Shown here: one piece after another, positions 7,199-15,764 of the stretch
How positions within the stretch are numbered: position 1 is the stretch's first letter
Layout of the letters: each line of letters begins with the position of its first letter
Assembly: GCA_947496145.1 (NCBI GenBank)
Contig: CANMBS010000044.1
Location: 1-40,754, forward strand
Source of the DNA: an uncultured Pseudovibrio sp.
GTDB taxonomy: Bacteria > Pseudomonadota > Alphaproteobacteria > Rhizobiales > Stappiaceae
Reading direction: 5' to 3'
Length of the DNA: 40,754 nt
Made by a program: the position numbers and the translations under genes
Notes under the pieces: generated by a model
What the model saw: the letters and a program-made list of their open reading frames with translations, nothing else
Told to the model about the DNA's origin: nothing
Databases searched by the model: none

Positions 7199-7996
7199 TC
7201 AGCAACCGCTTTGGCCATTGTCAAACATCAGGTAGCAGTAGTGAGTATCCGGGCTGGGGGCCTGATAAAGAAGTGTTTTACCACGCAACCGCGCAGTATC
7301 CTGCACCCAGTCGCAGTGGCTCGGTGACACACCAAAAGTAAGAGCGATTGGGGAATTGTCGCCGGTAAACCAGCCAGGCCGGTCTTCCATCTCTTCAATC
7401 CACGCGCGTTCGTTCCTCAGATTGTCCGTTTCGCGAAAGAAATTCCGTGGCTGGTTGTCTTTGACCGACGGTGAGTTGTGATAGCCAAAGGTCTGACGGA
7501 TCGCCTGATCAAAATGGCTCGACAGGCTGTCGAGGTTGACCGTGCAACTTGTAACCCACATCGCGTAAACGGCCTCGTCACCACCCTGAGTGCCAAGCCG
7601 GGTAGAATTGGGAAAACTAACCGAGCATATGCCGTTGCGTTGATACCCAAACTGTATAAGAGCTCGCCAGCCGTGCCCGGCATAGACTGACAATGTGCGC
7701 GAGTCCCCGGCAACATGGTCGATCCCACCCAGATTCTGCTCGATGAAATCCTCAGGCCAGGCATTTGAATTGGACCAGCGGGTACCCGTCCAGCCGCGAT
7801 TGTTAAGCTCGTTGCGCAGGCTTGATGTAACATCATTCACATCGGAATTTTGACAGCCATTGCCCGTAAAATCTGTAGACTCGTCAATCCAGTAATTAGC
7901 GCCATCGGCACTGGCATGGGTAGCAACAAGACAGGCAAATATGGCGCTAACCGCAGTTTTGAGCAACGGAAGCAGATAGGAGCAGGATACTTTCAT
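7199..7996 (-). CDS. Secreted caspase/gingipain-like (DUF6345-type) protein
   Basis: This 265-residue product starts at ATG 7996 (AAGGGGA upstream). It has a signal peptide (residues 1-31, ending THASA) and then a domain beginning ANYWIDESTDF. Two motifs stand out: SVYAGHGWR and, about 50 residues later, MWVTSCTVN. This is the His...Cys order of the catalytic dyad in clan CD peptidases (caspases, gingipains) and of the DUF6345 family. The following FGYHNSP resembles the family's substrate-side segment. Eight cysteines in the mature part suggest disulphides and an extracytoplasmic location. Peptidase activity is an inference; the protein is much shorter than typical gingipains. Confidence 0.72.
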   Translation of the reverse strand: MKVSCSYLLPLLKTAVSAIFACLVATHASADGANYWIDESTDFTGNGCQNSDVNDVTSSLRNELNNRGWTGTRWSNSNAWPEDFIEQNLGGIDHVAGDSRTLSVYAGHGWRALIQFGYQRNGICSVSFPNSTRLGTQGGDEAVYAMWVTSCTVNLDSLSSHFDQAIRQTFGYHNSPSVKDNQPRNFFRETDNLRNERAWIEEMEDRPGWFTGDNSPIALTFGVSPSHCDWVQDTARLRGKTLLYQAPSPDTHYCYLMFDNGQSGC

Positions 7997-8260
7997 CGGG
8001 GAATTCCCCTTCGTAAAGGCTACAAGAAGAGACAAATTATCAAAACAGCGCGCTCACCATATCCGGTATGCAAGCCGATCAATATCACTACAATTCAGGG
8101 GTGAAGACGAGACGGATAGGCTGCAAATTGCCCACACGATTGAGGCGTCAGCTGCGAAAAATAACAGGTATTGCAAAGGAGTTATGTAAGTTGCTCTGAG
8201 GCGTTCTCAGCAAGGTTTCAATATGCCCGCCATTACGCCTCTCAATAAGCGGCAGACAAC

Positions 8261-8289
8261 AAAAACCCGGGCATCAAACCCGGGTTTTT
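8261..8289 (-). terminator. Rho-independent terminator of the hydroxyproline epimerase gene
   Basis: A perfect 11-bp stem, AAAAACCCGGG with CCCGGGTTTTT, closes a 7-nt loop and ends in five T on either strand, so it could work in both directions. It lies 12 bp past the stop of the minus-strand gene at 8301. Confidence 0.9.
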
Positions 8290-8300
8290 CAGGCATCAAC

Positions 8301-9368
8301 TCATGCATCAACGGGCAACCTGCTCATAAGGCCCTTTTCTGGAAAGTGCCTCACCCCGTCGGCAGCCAATTGGAAGCCGGTCATGTAAGGGTCGCGATCA
8401 TCAAGGAAAAGGGTGTTGTAACCCGTTTTACGCGCCCAGCCTTCTATGGTTGGAATGATGCCCTCATACCCACCGACCCTGGTTGCTTCCTTCACACCGC
8501 CAGTGAACACCGAGCCGATGATGGATTCATGACGCATGGTGTCGCCAACTTTCAGCTCTCCCTTGGCGTAAAGATGCGCAAGCCGCGCAGAGGTCCCGGT
8601 GCCGCAAGGGCTGCGGTCCAGCGCCTTGTCGCCATAAAACACCGCATTGCGTCGGTCCGCTGCGTCAGAGCTGGGTTTGCCTGTCCATTGAATGTGGCTG
8701 ATACCGCTGATGCGCTCATCTTCCGCATGAGTGAGAGTATATTTCTCATTTAAAGCCGCACGCAGGCGCGGGCTCCAGTCGAGTAATTGTGAGACGCTTA
8801 CATTCTCAAGCCCCAGAAAATTCTCCTGAGCTTCAACAATGGCATAAAAGTTCCCGCCATACGCCACATCAACGCTGATTTCGCCAACACCGGGAAGATC
8901 AGCAGTCAAGCCCGTTTCTGCCAGATAGCTTGGAACATTGGTCAGCCGTACACTTTCAACGTGACCGTCTTTTTCAAAATACTCAGCCACCACCAGACCC
9001 GCAGGCGTATCCAGATACACCTTGCCCGGTTCACGCGGTTCGATAAGCCCTTCTTCCAGCGCCATCGTAATCGTGCCAATTGTGCCATGACCACACATGG
9101 GCAAACAGCCAGAGGTCTCGATAAACAGCACCGCTACATCACAGTCAGGCCGGGTTGGAGGAAGAAGCATGGAGCCGGACATCATGTCGTGTCCGCGCGG
9201 CTCAAACATCAGGCCAGTACGAATCCAGTCATACCGCTTTAAAAAATCCGCCCGCCGCTCAAGCATATCTTTGCCGTGCAAAGCGGGAACACCACCTGCC
9301 ACCAGCCGTACAGGATTACCGCAAGTATGTCCGTCGACACAGAAAAAACTCTTTGAAACCAAACCCAC
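8301..9368 (-). CDS. hypRE: 4-hydroxyproline 2-epimerase (proline racemase family)
   Basis: This cytoplasmic enzyme epimerises trans-4-hydroxy-L-proline to cis-4-hydroxy-D-proline, the first step of hydroxyproline use. The 355-residue protein has the family opening FFCVDGHTCGNPVR and both catalytic cysteines: Cys92 in PMCGHGTIG and Cys255 in SPCGTGTS. A Cys/Cys pair marks epimerases or racemases, whereas trans-3-hydroxyproline dehydratases have Thr at the second place. The frame opens at GTG 9368, but GGAG overlaps that codon, so TTG 9362 (five bases after GGAG) may be the true start. The dehydrogenase and deaminase genes upstream complete the pathway as far as 2-oxoglutarate semialdehyde; the semialdehyde dehydrogenase is not in the window. 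Confidence 0.9.
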   Translation of the reverse strand: MGLVSKSFFCVDGHTCGNPVRLVAGGVPALHGKDMLERRADFLKRYDWIRTGLMFEPRGHDMMSGSMLLPPTRPDCDVAVLFIETSGCLPMCGHGTIGTITMALEEGLIEPREPGKVYLDTPAGLVVAEYFEKDGHVESVRLTNVPSYLAETGLTADLPGVGEISVDVAYGGNFYAIVEAQENFLGLENVSVSQLLDWSPRLRAALNEKYTLTHAEDERISGISHIQWTGKPSSDAADRRNAVFYGDKALDRSPCGTGTSARLAHLYAKGELKVGDTMRHESIIGSVFTGGVKEATRVGGYEGIIPTIEGWARKTGYNTLFLDDRDPYMTGFQLAADGVRHFPEKGLMSRLPVDA

Positions 9369-9430
9369 TCCCCCAGTTCAGCGGCACCTGTATGAATGCC
9401 AGTCTCTTTCAAATGCACTTTCTAAAATCA

Positions 9431-10666
9431 TCAGAACCGCTGAGCACTATAAAGCTCAGCATCCAGCTTTGGCGTCTCCCCGCTGATAAGATCACACAGC
9501 ATCTCAGCGGTTACAGCCGCCTGAGTAAGACCATGATGCCCATGCCCAAACGCATAACTCACGGTTTTGCTGTTTCGTGAAAACCCGATCACAGGCATGG
9601 TGTCGGGTAAAGACGGACGATGCCCCATCCACCGCACACCATCTTTCCGGTTCAGTCCCGGCAACAAACGCGCAGCTTTATCGACCATCGCATCCGCCCG
9701 TTTCTAGTTTTCTTTCAGCTTTAATCCGCCAAACTCAACCGCGCCACCAACCCGTAATCCAGTTGAAAGCTGCGTAACTGCAAACCCAAGGCCCGGCATC
9801 ATCACCGCGCGCTTCAAAGATACATTAGGGTCAGCAAACGTGGTGTTGTACCCGCGCTCAGTTTCCAGCGGCACTTTATCACCAACCTGAGCTGCCAGTG
9901 TTTTGGACCACGCCCCACAAGCAATCACCGCATGATCGCTAAGTATCTGCTCGCCGCCTTCCAGATGCAACACAACCTGCTGCCCCTGCGGCTGAACGCG
10001 AGATACCGATCTTCTGAAAATGGCCCCACCTTCCCGCTCAAACGCCTCAGCTAAACTCAGGCACAAGGCATAAGGGTCATCTACCGTCATCCATCCCGGC
10101 ACCAGCGCACCACCAACAACACCCTGTGAAAAGTCAGGTTCCAGCTCGCGAAGCTCATCCCCACTCAGCTCCTGAACCTCAATCCCGTGCTCCCGCTGCA
10201 AGGCCCACTCACCACGTGCACTCACCACCTGCGCTTGATTGTCATAAACATCAAGACACCCCTTTAAGAACACATGGTGACGTGTACCGGTAGCCTGCCA
10301 AAGTCTCTCCCACGCTGGCAACGAAGCTTTGTTCAAAGAAGCCTTGCCCAAAACGCTCTTCTTCAGCCGATCCGGAAACGATGCCCGCGTGAACCGCAGC
10401 ATCCATGGCAGAATTTGCAAGGCATAAGCCGGAGGCACCGAAAGCGGCCCCAGCGGGTCCAGCAACCAACCGGGGATCTTACGCCAGACCCCTTTGGAAG
10501 CCAAAGGCATAACATCCGTCCAGGCAATGCCAGCCGCATTACCGCGGCTCGCCATCTCCCCCGGACCATTGCGGTCAATCAGGGTAACAGTATACCCCTG
10601 CTGCTGGAGTCGAAGGGCTGTCGCCAGCCCAACGACACCCGCTCCAATTACATGGATGTGTCGCAT
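9431..10666 (-). pseudogene. hypO: D-hydroxyproline dehydrogenase (DadA-like), interrupted by in-frame TAG
   Basis: The frame from ATG 10666 encodes an FAD-dependent D-amino-acid oxidoreductase: dinucleotide motif HVIGAGVVGLATALRL at the N-terminus, then a DAO-type body. After residue 320 (GGLKLKEN) a TAG at 9704-9706 stops translation. The same frame continues for 90 more codons with clear family sequence (PGLNRKDGVRWMGHRPSLPD, then YAFGHGHHGLTQA), which is the C-terminal FAD-binding part. A one-base change from TGG or a Tyr codon explains the stop, since homologues often have Trp or Tyr near here. The start overlaps the deaminase gene by 19 bp. Either the gene is inactive or the base is an error; without the C-terminus FAD binding should fail. 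Confidence 0.85.
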
Positions 10667-11565
10667 AGCTCTTTAACTTCCGGCAATTCCGGGCGGCATG
10701 CAATCGCATCCTCCACCACTTTAATAACCCGCTCACGCTCAGCACCGGACAAAGCCAGCCGGGGCGCACGAACACGGTCATTAGAGCCGATAGCAATCTG
10801 TTCTGCCAACTTGATATTTTGGACTAGATTGGTGGACACATCCAGATCGAGCAGCGGGCGGAACCAGCGATAGATCTCCACCGCTTCCTGATAGCGCCCG
10901 GCTTGCACCAGCTTATAAATCGCCACCGTCTCACGCGGAAACGCCACAACAAGGCCAGCAACCCAGCCATCAGCACCCATCATCAGGCTCTCAAGTGCCA
11001 GATTGTCAACACCAGTCAATACCTTGAAGCGGTCCCCAAAACGATTGATCACTTCAGTTGCGCGGCGAATATCATCGGTGGACTCTTTCATCGCAACAAT
11101 AAGTGGCTCTTCCGCCAGCTCTGCAAACATATCCAGCGTCACATCAACACCGTAAGCAACCGGGTTGTTGTACACCATCACCGGAATACCACCGGCTTTC
11201 GTCACGGCTTTAATGTGAGCCACAGTTTCATGCGGTGCTGAGCGATACGGCACACCCGGCAGCACCATCAGACCATTCGCACCAGCCGCCGCAGCATCCG
11301 CCGCTGCTTTCATTGCCCGGCGTGTAGAACTTTCACAAACAGTCATGATGACGTGCTTGTCACCGCACACCTTCTTTGCAACTTTGAGAATTTCAATCTT
11401 CTCTTCTGGCTCAAGCGCCATCGCCTCACCGAGGGAGCCACAAACGATGATCCCGTCACACCCTGCATCCATCTGAAGCTGGAAGCAGCGCTCCATCTCC
11501 ACCAGATCAAGTTCATCATTTTCAGTAAATTTAGTCGTGACAGCTGGGTAAACACCGGTCCACAT
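10648..11565 (-). CDS. hypD: 1-pyrroline-4-hydroxy-2-carboxylate deaminase (DapA family)
   Basis: This 305-residue TIM-barrel enzyme of the dihydrodipicolinate synthase superfamily should convert the dehydrogenase product to 2-oxoglutarate semialdehyde plus ammonia. It has the pyruvate-type loop GSLGEAMAL (43-51), the Tyr of VYNNP (Tyr132) and Schiff-base Lys160 in MKEST. The family alone would allow other aldolase or deaminase roles; the neighbouring epimerase and D-hydroxyproline dehydrogenase point to this one. It is first in the operon and overlaps the next gene by 19 bp. The symbol follows Sinorhizobium usage and is unrelated to hydrogenase hypD. Confidence 0.82.
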   Translation of the reverse strand: MWTGVYPAVTTKFTENDELDLVEMERCFQLQMDAGCDGIIVCGSLGEAMALEPEEKIEILKVAKKVCGDKHVIMTVCESSTRRAMKAAADAAAAGANGLMVLPGVPYRSAPHETVAHIKAVTKAGGIPVMVYNNPVAYGVDVTLDMFAELAEEPLIVAMKESTDDIRRATEVINRFGDRFKVLTGVDNLALESLMMGADGWVAGLVVAFPRETVAIYKLVQAGRYQEAVEIYRWFRPLLDLDVSTNLVQNIKLAEQIAIGSNDRVRAPRLALSGAERERVIKVVEDAIACRPELPEVKELCDTSM

Positions 11566-11580
11566 AAGATCACCCTCACC

Positions 11581-11639
11581 TGTGATATATTACAGATAAT
11601 ATGAACACCAAAACCCAAAAGGTCAATACTGTGATATAT
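11581..11639. promoter_or_regulatory. Two candidate operator half-sites upstream of the hydroxyproline operon
   Basis: TGTGATATATTACA (11581-11594) is a near-perfect palindrome, and its left half TGTGATATAT recurs at 11630-11639, 49 bp away. Both lie within 75 bp upstream of the first gene of the operon. Spaced, AT-rich TGT...ACA sites are typical of GntR/FadR-type regulators, which often control hydroxyproline genes. No regulator gene is adjacent. Confidence 0.5.
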
Positions 11640-11698
11640 CTGAAAAGAGGAAAACTTTACAGTGGTGGAAAACCAATAAATTCAGCACATTAATGGCT

Positions 11699-11724
11699 TG
11701 AGAGAGGGCTTCCCCCCCCTCTCA
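11699..11724 (-). terminator. Probable transcription-ending hairpin after glpK
   Basis: On the minus strand TGAGAGGGGG pairs with CCCTCTCTCA across a short loop, giving a 10-bp stem with one G-T pair, located 34 bp past the glpK stop. A clear T-run is missing, so efficiency is uncertain. Confidence 0.45.
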
Positions 11725-11757
11725 GATCAACACGTCACAAACCGTAGACCGAAAAGA

Positions 11758-13257
11758 TCAGGAGACTTGAGAACGTGTGCGGGATACCGCATCGTGCCAG
11801 CCAGAAAGCCGCTTCTCACGCTCTGCCTCACTCATCTTCGGCTCAAAGCGGCGATCCAGATTCCAGCGTTCAGCAAACTCGTCCATAGACGGCCATCCCC
11901 CGGCCTTCATGCCCGCAAGCCAGGCAACGCCCAGCGCAGTGGTCTCCTGCACAACAGGCCGGTCCACCGGGCGACCAAGAATGTCCGCAAGAAACTGCAT
12001 GGTCCAGTCGGACGCCACCATGCCACCATCCACACGCAGCACACTCTCTTCCTGCTGCGATGCTCCCATATCAGAAGACTTGGAATTAATGAGATCAACG
12101 GTCTGATAGCCAACACTTTCCAGCGCAGCCCGGGCAATCTCATCTCGCCCGGTTGAGCGGGTCATGCCAAAAATTGCCGCCCGTGCCTCCGGGTCCCAAT
12201 ACGGGGCACCCAAACCAACGAAGGCAGGAACCAGATACACATGGCTTTCAGGATCAGCATTTTCAGCCATAAGCTGTGTCTGCGCTGCATTATCAATAAT
12301 CTTCAGTCCATCACGCAGCCATTGCACCGCCGCCCCGGCAACAAAGATGGAACCTTCAAGTGCATATGTGGTCTTTCCATCCAGACGATAGGCAATGGTG
12401 GAGAGCAAGCGGTTCTTGGAATAAACCAGCTCTGCACCCGTATTCAGCAATGCAAAGCACCCAGTGCCATAAGTGGATTTCACCATCCCCTGCTTAAAAC
12501 ATGCCTGCCCCATGGTCGCAGCCTGCTGGTCACCAGCCACTCCATAAATAGGCAGTTCCGCACCAAACAGCTCAGCGCAGATCACACCAAAATCATCAGC
12601 ACAATCCTTCACCTCAGGCAAAAGCGAATGGGGAATATTCAAAAGCTTAAGCAGCTCCTCATCCCACCGGTTCTCTTCAATATTATAAAGAAGGGTGCGA
12701 GAAGCGTTGGTCGCATCAGTCACATGAGACTTGCCGCCGGTCAGACGCCAGATCAGCCAGGTATCAACAGTACCAAAAGCAAGCTCACCCGCTTCCGCCC
12801 GCTCCCGGGCACCTTCCACATTATCCAAAATCCAGGCCACCTTGGTCCCGGAGAAATATGGGTCCAGCAACAACCCGGTTTTACGGGTGAACTTCTCCTC
12901 ATGCCCTGCAGCTTTCAGCGCGGTGCAAAACCCGGAAGTCCTCCGGTCTTGCCAGACAATCGCATTATAAACCGGTTCACCAGTTGCCCGGTCCCAGATA
13001 AGCGTCGTTTCACGCTGATTGGTAATACCAACACCAATAATCTGCTCGGCAGAAAGCTCTGCTTTTGAAAGAGCCTCACGGCAAGTCTCTAAGGTCGTGG
13101 TCCAGAGGTCTTCAGGATCATGCTCTACCCATCCTTCATGCGGAAAATGCTGAGCAAACTCGCGCTGCCCGACACCAACGCTTTCGAAATCGTCATTGAA
13201 GACAATCGCGCGCGTTGACGTTGTCCCCTGATCAATGGAGAGCACCCACCCTGTCAT
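11758..13257 (-). CDS. glpK: Glycerol kinase
   Basis: The 499-residue FGGY-family kinase phosphorylates glycerol to sn-glycerol-3-phosphate with ATP in the cytoplasm. The length is standard, and the sequence opens with the phosphate-binding motif [12 protein letters not shown]. Other hallmarks are GITNQRETT, the catalytic-region [19 protein letters not shown] and the C-terminal [14 protein letters not shown]. Start ATG 13257 follows GGGAGGAAT. It lies 206 bp downstream of glpD in the same direction, and a hairpin sits just before its ribosome site. No glycerol facilitator gene is in the window. Confidence 0.97.
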   Translation of the reverse strand: MTGWVLSIDQGTTSTRAIVFNDDFESVGVGQREFAQHFPHEGWVEHDPEDLWTTTLETCREALSKAELSAEQIIGVGITNQRETTLIWDRATGEPVYNAIVWQDRRTSGFCTALKAAGHEEKFTRKTGLLLDPYFSGTKVAWILDNVEGARERAEAGELAFGTVDTWLIWRLTGGKSHVTDATNASRTLLYNIEENRWDEELLKLLNIPHSLLPEVKDCADDFGVICAELFGAELPIYGVAGDQQAATMGQACFKQGMVKSTYGTGCFALLNTGAELVYSKNRLLSTIAYRLDGKTTYALEGSIFVAGAAVQWLRDGLKIIDNAAQTQLMAENADPESHVYLVPAFVGLGAPYWDPEARAAIFGMTRSTGRDEIARAALESVGYQTVDLINSKSSDMGASQQEESVLRVDGGMVASDWTMQFLADILGRPVDRPVVQETTALGVAWLAGMKAGGWPSMDEFAERWNLDRRFEPKMSEAEREKRLSGWHDAVSRTRSQVS

Positions 13258-13270
13258 TCTATTCCTCCCG

Positions 13271-13290
13271 GAAGAGGCCCCCGCCTCTTC
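13271..13290 (-). promoter_or_regulatory. Hairpin immediately upstream of the glpK ribosome site
   Basis: An 8-bp perfect inverted repeat, GAAGAGGC and GCCTCTTC with a 4-nt loop, ends a few bases before the GGGAGG of glpK. It has no T-run on the minus strand. It might stabilise or mark processing of the glpD-glpK message, or be a weak terminator for the upstream gene. Confidence 0.4.
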
Positions 13291-13463
13291 AAAATCTGTT
13301 TTAGCGCCAGACAGTTCATGCAGCGCTGAAATATTGCTTTGAGCTAACCTTCAATGTCACTTACCAAAAATAAAAGGTATAGGCCAACCTTCCTGTAAAC
13401 ACCTTCGGTAATGACAGATAACGGGCGCAGCGCTGCATCACAACGCAAGGCAGCCCTGAATAC

Positions 13464-14987
13464 TTAACTCACCATACGCCGGGTTTCAAAATAGCTGGCA
13501 AGATAACGCTCCAGCACGCCTTCAGCTTCTTTTGGCAAATGCAAGCCCAGCTTGGAGCGCCGCCACAAAATGTCTTCAGCAGAAACCGCCCATTCCTGCT
13601 CGATGAGCCAATCCACTTCACAGGCATAAAGGTCCCCGCCCATATGCGTACCCAGATCCGCAAGGGATTTGGCTCCTCCCAAAATCTCCTGTGCATCCGA
13701 CCCATAAGCCCGCACCAAACGAACAGCATGACGCGCTGTTAAAAATGGAAAGGCTGTCTTCAGCTCACTGATTTTACTGTCAATATTACCCGGAGCAAAA
13801 TCACCGCCCGGCAGAATACTATCTTTTGTCCATGCATTCTTTTTTGCGGCCTGTGGCAGTGAGCCAGAAAGCTTCTCAAGAGCATGCTCAGCCAGACGCC
13901 GATAGGTGGTAATCTTCCCCCCAAACACGCTCAGGAGCGGGGACCTTCCCTCGCCTTCATCCATCTCCAGCACATAATCACGTGTCGCAGCCCGCGCTTC
14001 ACTTGCACCATCATCATAAAGCGGGCGAACTCCTGAATAGGTGCGCACAACCATATCCGATGTCACTTCCTTGGAGAAATATTCACTCACCGCACTGCAA
14101 AGATAGGCCACTTCATCTTCAGAGCATGCAACCCCCGAAGGGTCACCTTCAAAATCAACATCCGTCGTGCCGATCAAAGTAAAGTCATTCTCATAAGGGA
14201 TCGCAAATACGATCCGCCCATCCCCATTTTGGAAGATGAAACTGCGATCATGGGCAAACATTTTCGGCACAACAATGTGACTGCCTTTTACAAGGCGAAC
14301 ATTCGCCTGACTGTTCAGCCCGATTGCACCTCGCAGAACGTTGGCAACCCATGGCCCGGCAGCATTCACCAGAACCTTGGCATGGATAATCTCACTTGCT
14401 CCGCTCAGGTTGTCACGAACTTCGATCTCCCAGCCGCCATTTGTACGCGACGCGCGCATGACTTCAGTATTGCGGCGAATGTCTGCACCGCGCTGCGCAG
14501 CATCGCGCGCATTGAGCACAACAAGGCGTGCATCATCCACCCAGCAATCTGAATATTCAAAACCGCGCGTAAACAAAGACTTCAACCCATCATTGAACGG
14601 TGCGCAGTCTAATGGAACCGTCTTAGTCGCAGGCAATAGCTTACGCCCACCCAGATGGTCGTACATGAACAAGCCAAGGCGCAGAAACCATGCCGGACGC
14701 AACCCCTTGTGATGCGGAAGAATAAAACGCAACGGCCAGATAATGTGCGGTGCCATTTTCAGCAAAACTTCGCGCTCTTTCAGAGCTTCGCGCACAAGCC
14801 GGAATTCATAGTATTCCAGATAACGAAGACCACCATGGATCAGCTTGGTAGAAGCAGAAGAGGTTGCACTGGCAAAGTCAGTTTTCTCCGCAAGGAAAAC
14901 AGAAAGCCCACGCCCGGCAGCATCCCGCGCAATCCCGCAGCCGTTGATACCACCTCCTATGACAAACAGATCATAGTTCTTACTCAT
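13464..14987 (-). CDS. glpD: Aerobic glycerol-3-phosphate dehydrogenase
   Basis: This 507-residue FAD flavoprotein oxidises glycerol-3-phosphate to dihydroxyacetone phosphate at the inner membrane and passes electrons to quinone. It has the N-terminal GGGINGCGIARDAAGRG nucleotide-binding motif, TKLIHGGLRYLEYYEF, and the characteristic YTSGVRPL-like stretch (YSGVRPLYDDGA) near residue 335. ATG 14987 is chosen because AGAGGTGAGG lies just upstream; the frame extends to 15038 without support. It is followed by glpK. A GlpR-like TTCGAA operator candidate lies about 75 bp upstream. Confidence 0.96.
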   Translation of the reverse strand: MSKNYDLFVIGGGINGCGIARDAAGRGLSVFLAEKTDFASATSSASTKLIHGGLRYLEYYEFRLVREALKEREVLLKMAPHIIWPLRFILPHHKGLRPAWFLRLGLFMYDHLGGRKLLPATKTVPLDCAPFNDGLKSLFTRGFEYSDCWVDDARLVVLNARDAAQRGADIRRNTEVMRASRTNGGWEIEVRDNLSGASEIIHAKVLVNAAGPWVANVLRGAIGLNSQANVRLVKGSHIVVPKMFAHDRSFIFQNGDGRIVFAIPYENDFTLIGTTDVDFEGDPSGVACSEDEVAYLCSAVSEYFSKEVTSDMVVRTYSGVRPLYDDGASEARAATRDYVLEMDEGEGRSPLLSVFGGKITTYRRLAEHALEKLSGSLPQAAKKNAWTKDSILPGGDFAPGNIDSKISELKTAFPFLTARHAVRLVRAYGSDAQEILGGAKSLADLGTHMGGDLYACEVDWLIEQEWAVSAEDILWRRSKLGLHLPKEAEGVLERYLASYFETRRMVS

Positions 14988-15061
14988 GGCCTCACCTCTT
15001 AAATCCACGAAGCCCTGTCCTCGCATCCGTGGTAGCACGCATATTCCCTATGCCGAACCTA

Positions 15062-15077
15062 TTCGAATATTTTCGAA
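15062..15077. promoter_or_regulatory. Candidate GlpR operator upstream of glpD
   Basis: TTCGAA-TATT-TTCGAA forms two palindromic hexamers in 16 bp, 75 bp upstream of the glpD start. The TTCG...CGAA half-sites match the core of the Escherichia coli GlpR operator, although the spacing differs. The glpR-like gene at 37395-38201 would supply the repressor. Confidence 0.5.
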
Positions 15078-15191
15078 AGTCAACGAAACCAATCACTATA
15101 AATAGGTATTACACCTGAGCGCTCACAGATTAGACAAGAAAACGGCTATTTACCTCCATTTCAGAGTGTATTTTACTGAACATTTACTAAT

Positions 15192-15233
15192 AAAAAAAAG
15201 GCGCATTCGCACCAAACACGAACACCCCTTTTT
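15192..15233 (-). terminator. Bidirectional-looking hairpin between glpD and the restriction-modification island
   Basis: Minus-strand AAAAAGG plus GTGTTCG pairs with CGAATGC plus CCTTTTT around a short loop, ending in a run of T. It sits 20 bp past the stop of a small minus-strand ORF (15253-15441), so it could end a transcript coming from the island and insulate glpD. Confidence 0.5.
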
Positions 15234-15252
15234 CAAATGAAACCAACAGAAA

Positions 15253-15441
15253 TTACAACTGTTCTGTTGTGGGCAAGCAATAATCCCTCATACTGACAAG
15301 ATTCCGAAGTCGCAGAAGACACAACCAGAATAGCCCGCTCAGCGACAGCTTTTTAAGTATTGAAGTTTCATACCAAAGAACCCAATGCTGCCTTTCATCG
15401 GCGTACTGCGTTAACAGAGGTAATATGTCGCCGCTGACCAT
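15253..15441 (-). CDS. Doubtful small ORF (62 aa)
   Basis: A 62-residue frame with a hydrophobic middle (LSLSGLFWLCLLRL). No family is recognised and no strong ribosome site precedes it. The only support is the terminator-like hairpin directly after its stop, which suggests that something on this strand was, or is, transcribed. It may be the tail of a lost gene at the border of the inserted region. Confidence 0.2.
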   Translation of the reverse strand: MVSGDILPLLTQYADERQHWVLWYETSILKKLSLSGLFWLCLLRLRNLVSMRDYCLPTTEQL

Positions 15442-15764
15442 AAGAGATCATTCGACCTAAATCTGGATATGTCCGGCCAGTGCATGACTTTAACTTTAGG
15501 TTGCTTCCAATCTAGCTTGTCGCTGTGGACAACATAAGTCCTTTTTCCATTCTATTTCTATGTTCCGGCAAAACAACGGATGAGATAAAAGAGAGTTCCA
15601 TCAGAGCAAGGTGGGACTAGAGATATCTCATGCCTCTTTATATATTTATAGGTTATCGTTGGAAAACATAGCTTTCAGGGTGAAACATGAGCGCTCGATC
15701 AGGTAGTTATCATTGATACACCATTCGAGATTTTTCTTGTACTGTTAACGATGATGGAGGTGCC
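15442..15764. other. AT-rich non-coding region upstream of the methyltransferase
   Basis: No ORF with a plausible product is present. Base composition is visibly AT-richer than the flanking glp genes and continues into the restriction-modification genes. The promoter of that operon should be here, with a strong ribosome site (GGAGGTGCC) directly before ATG 15765. I see no clear operator for a C-protein. Confidence 0.6.
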
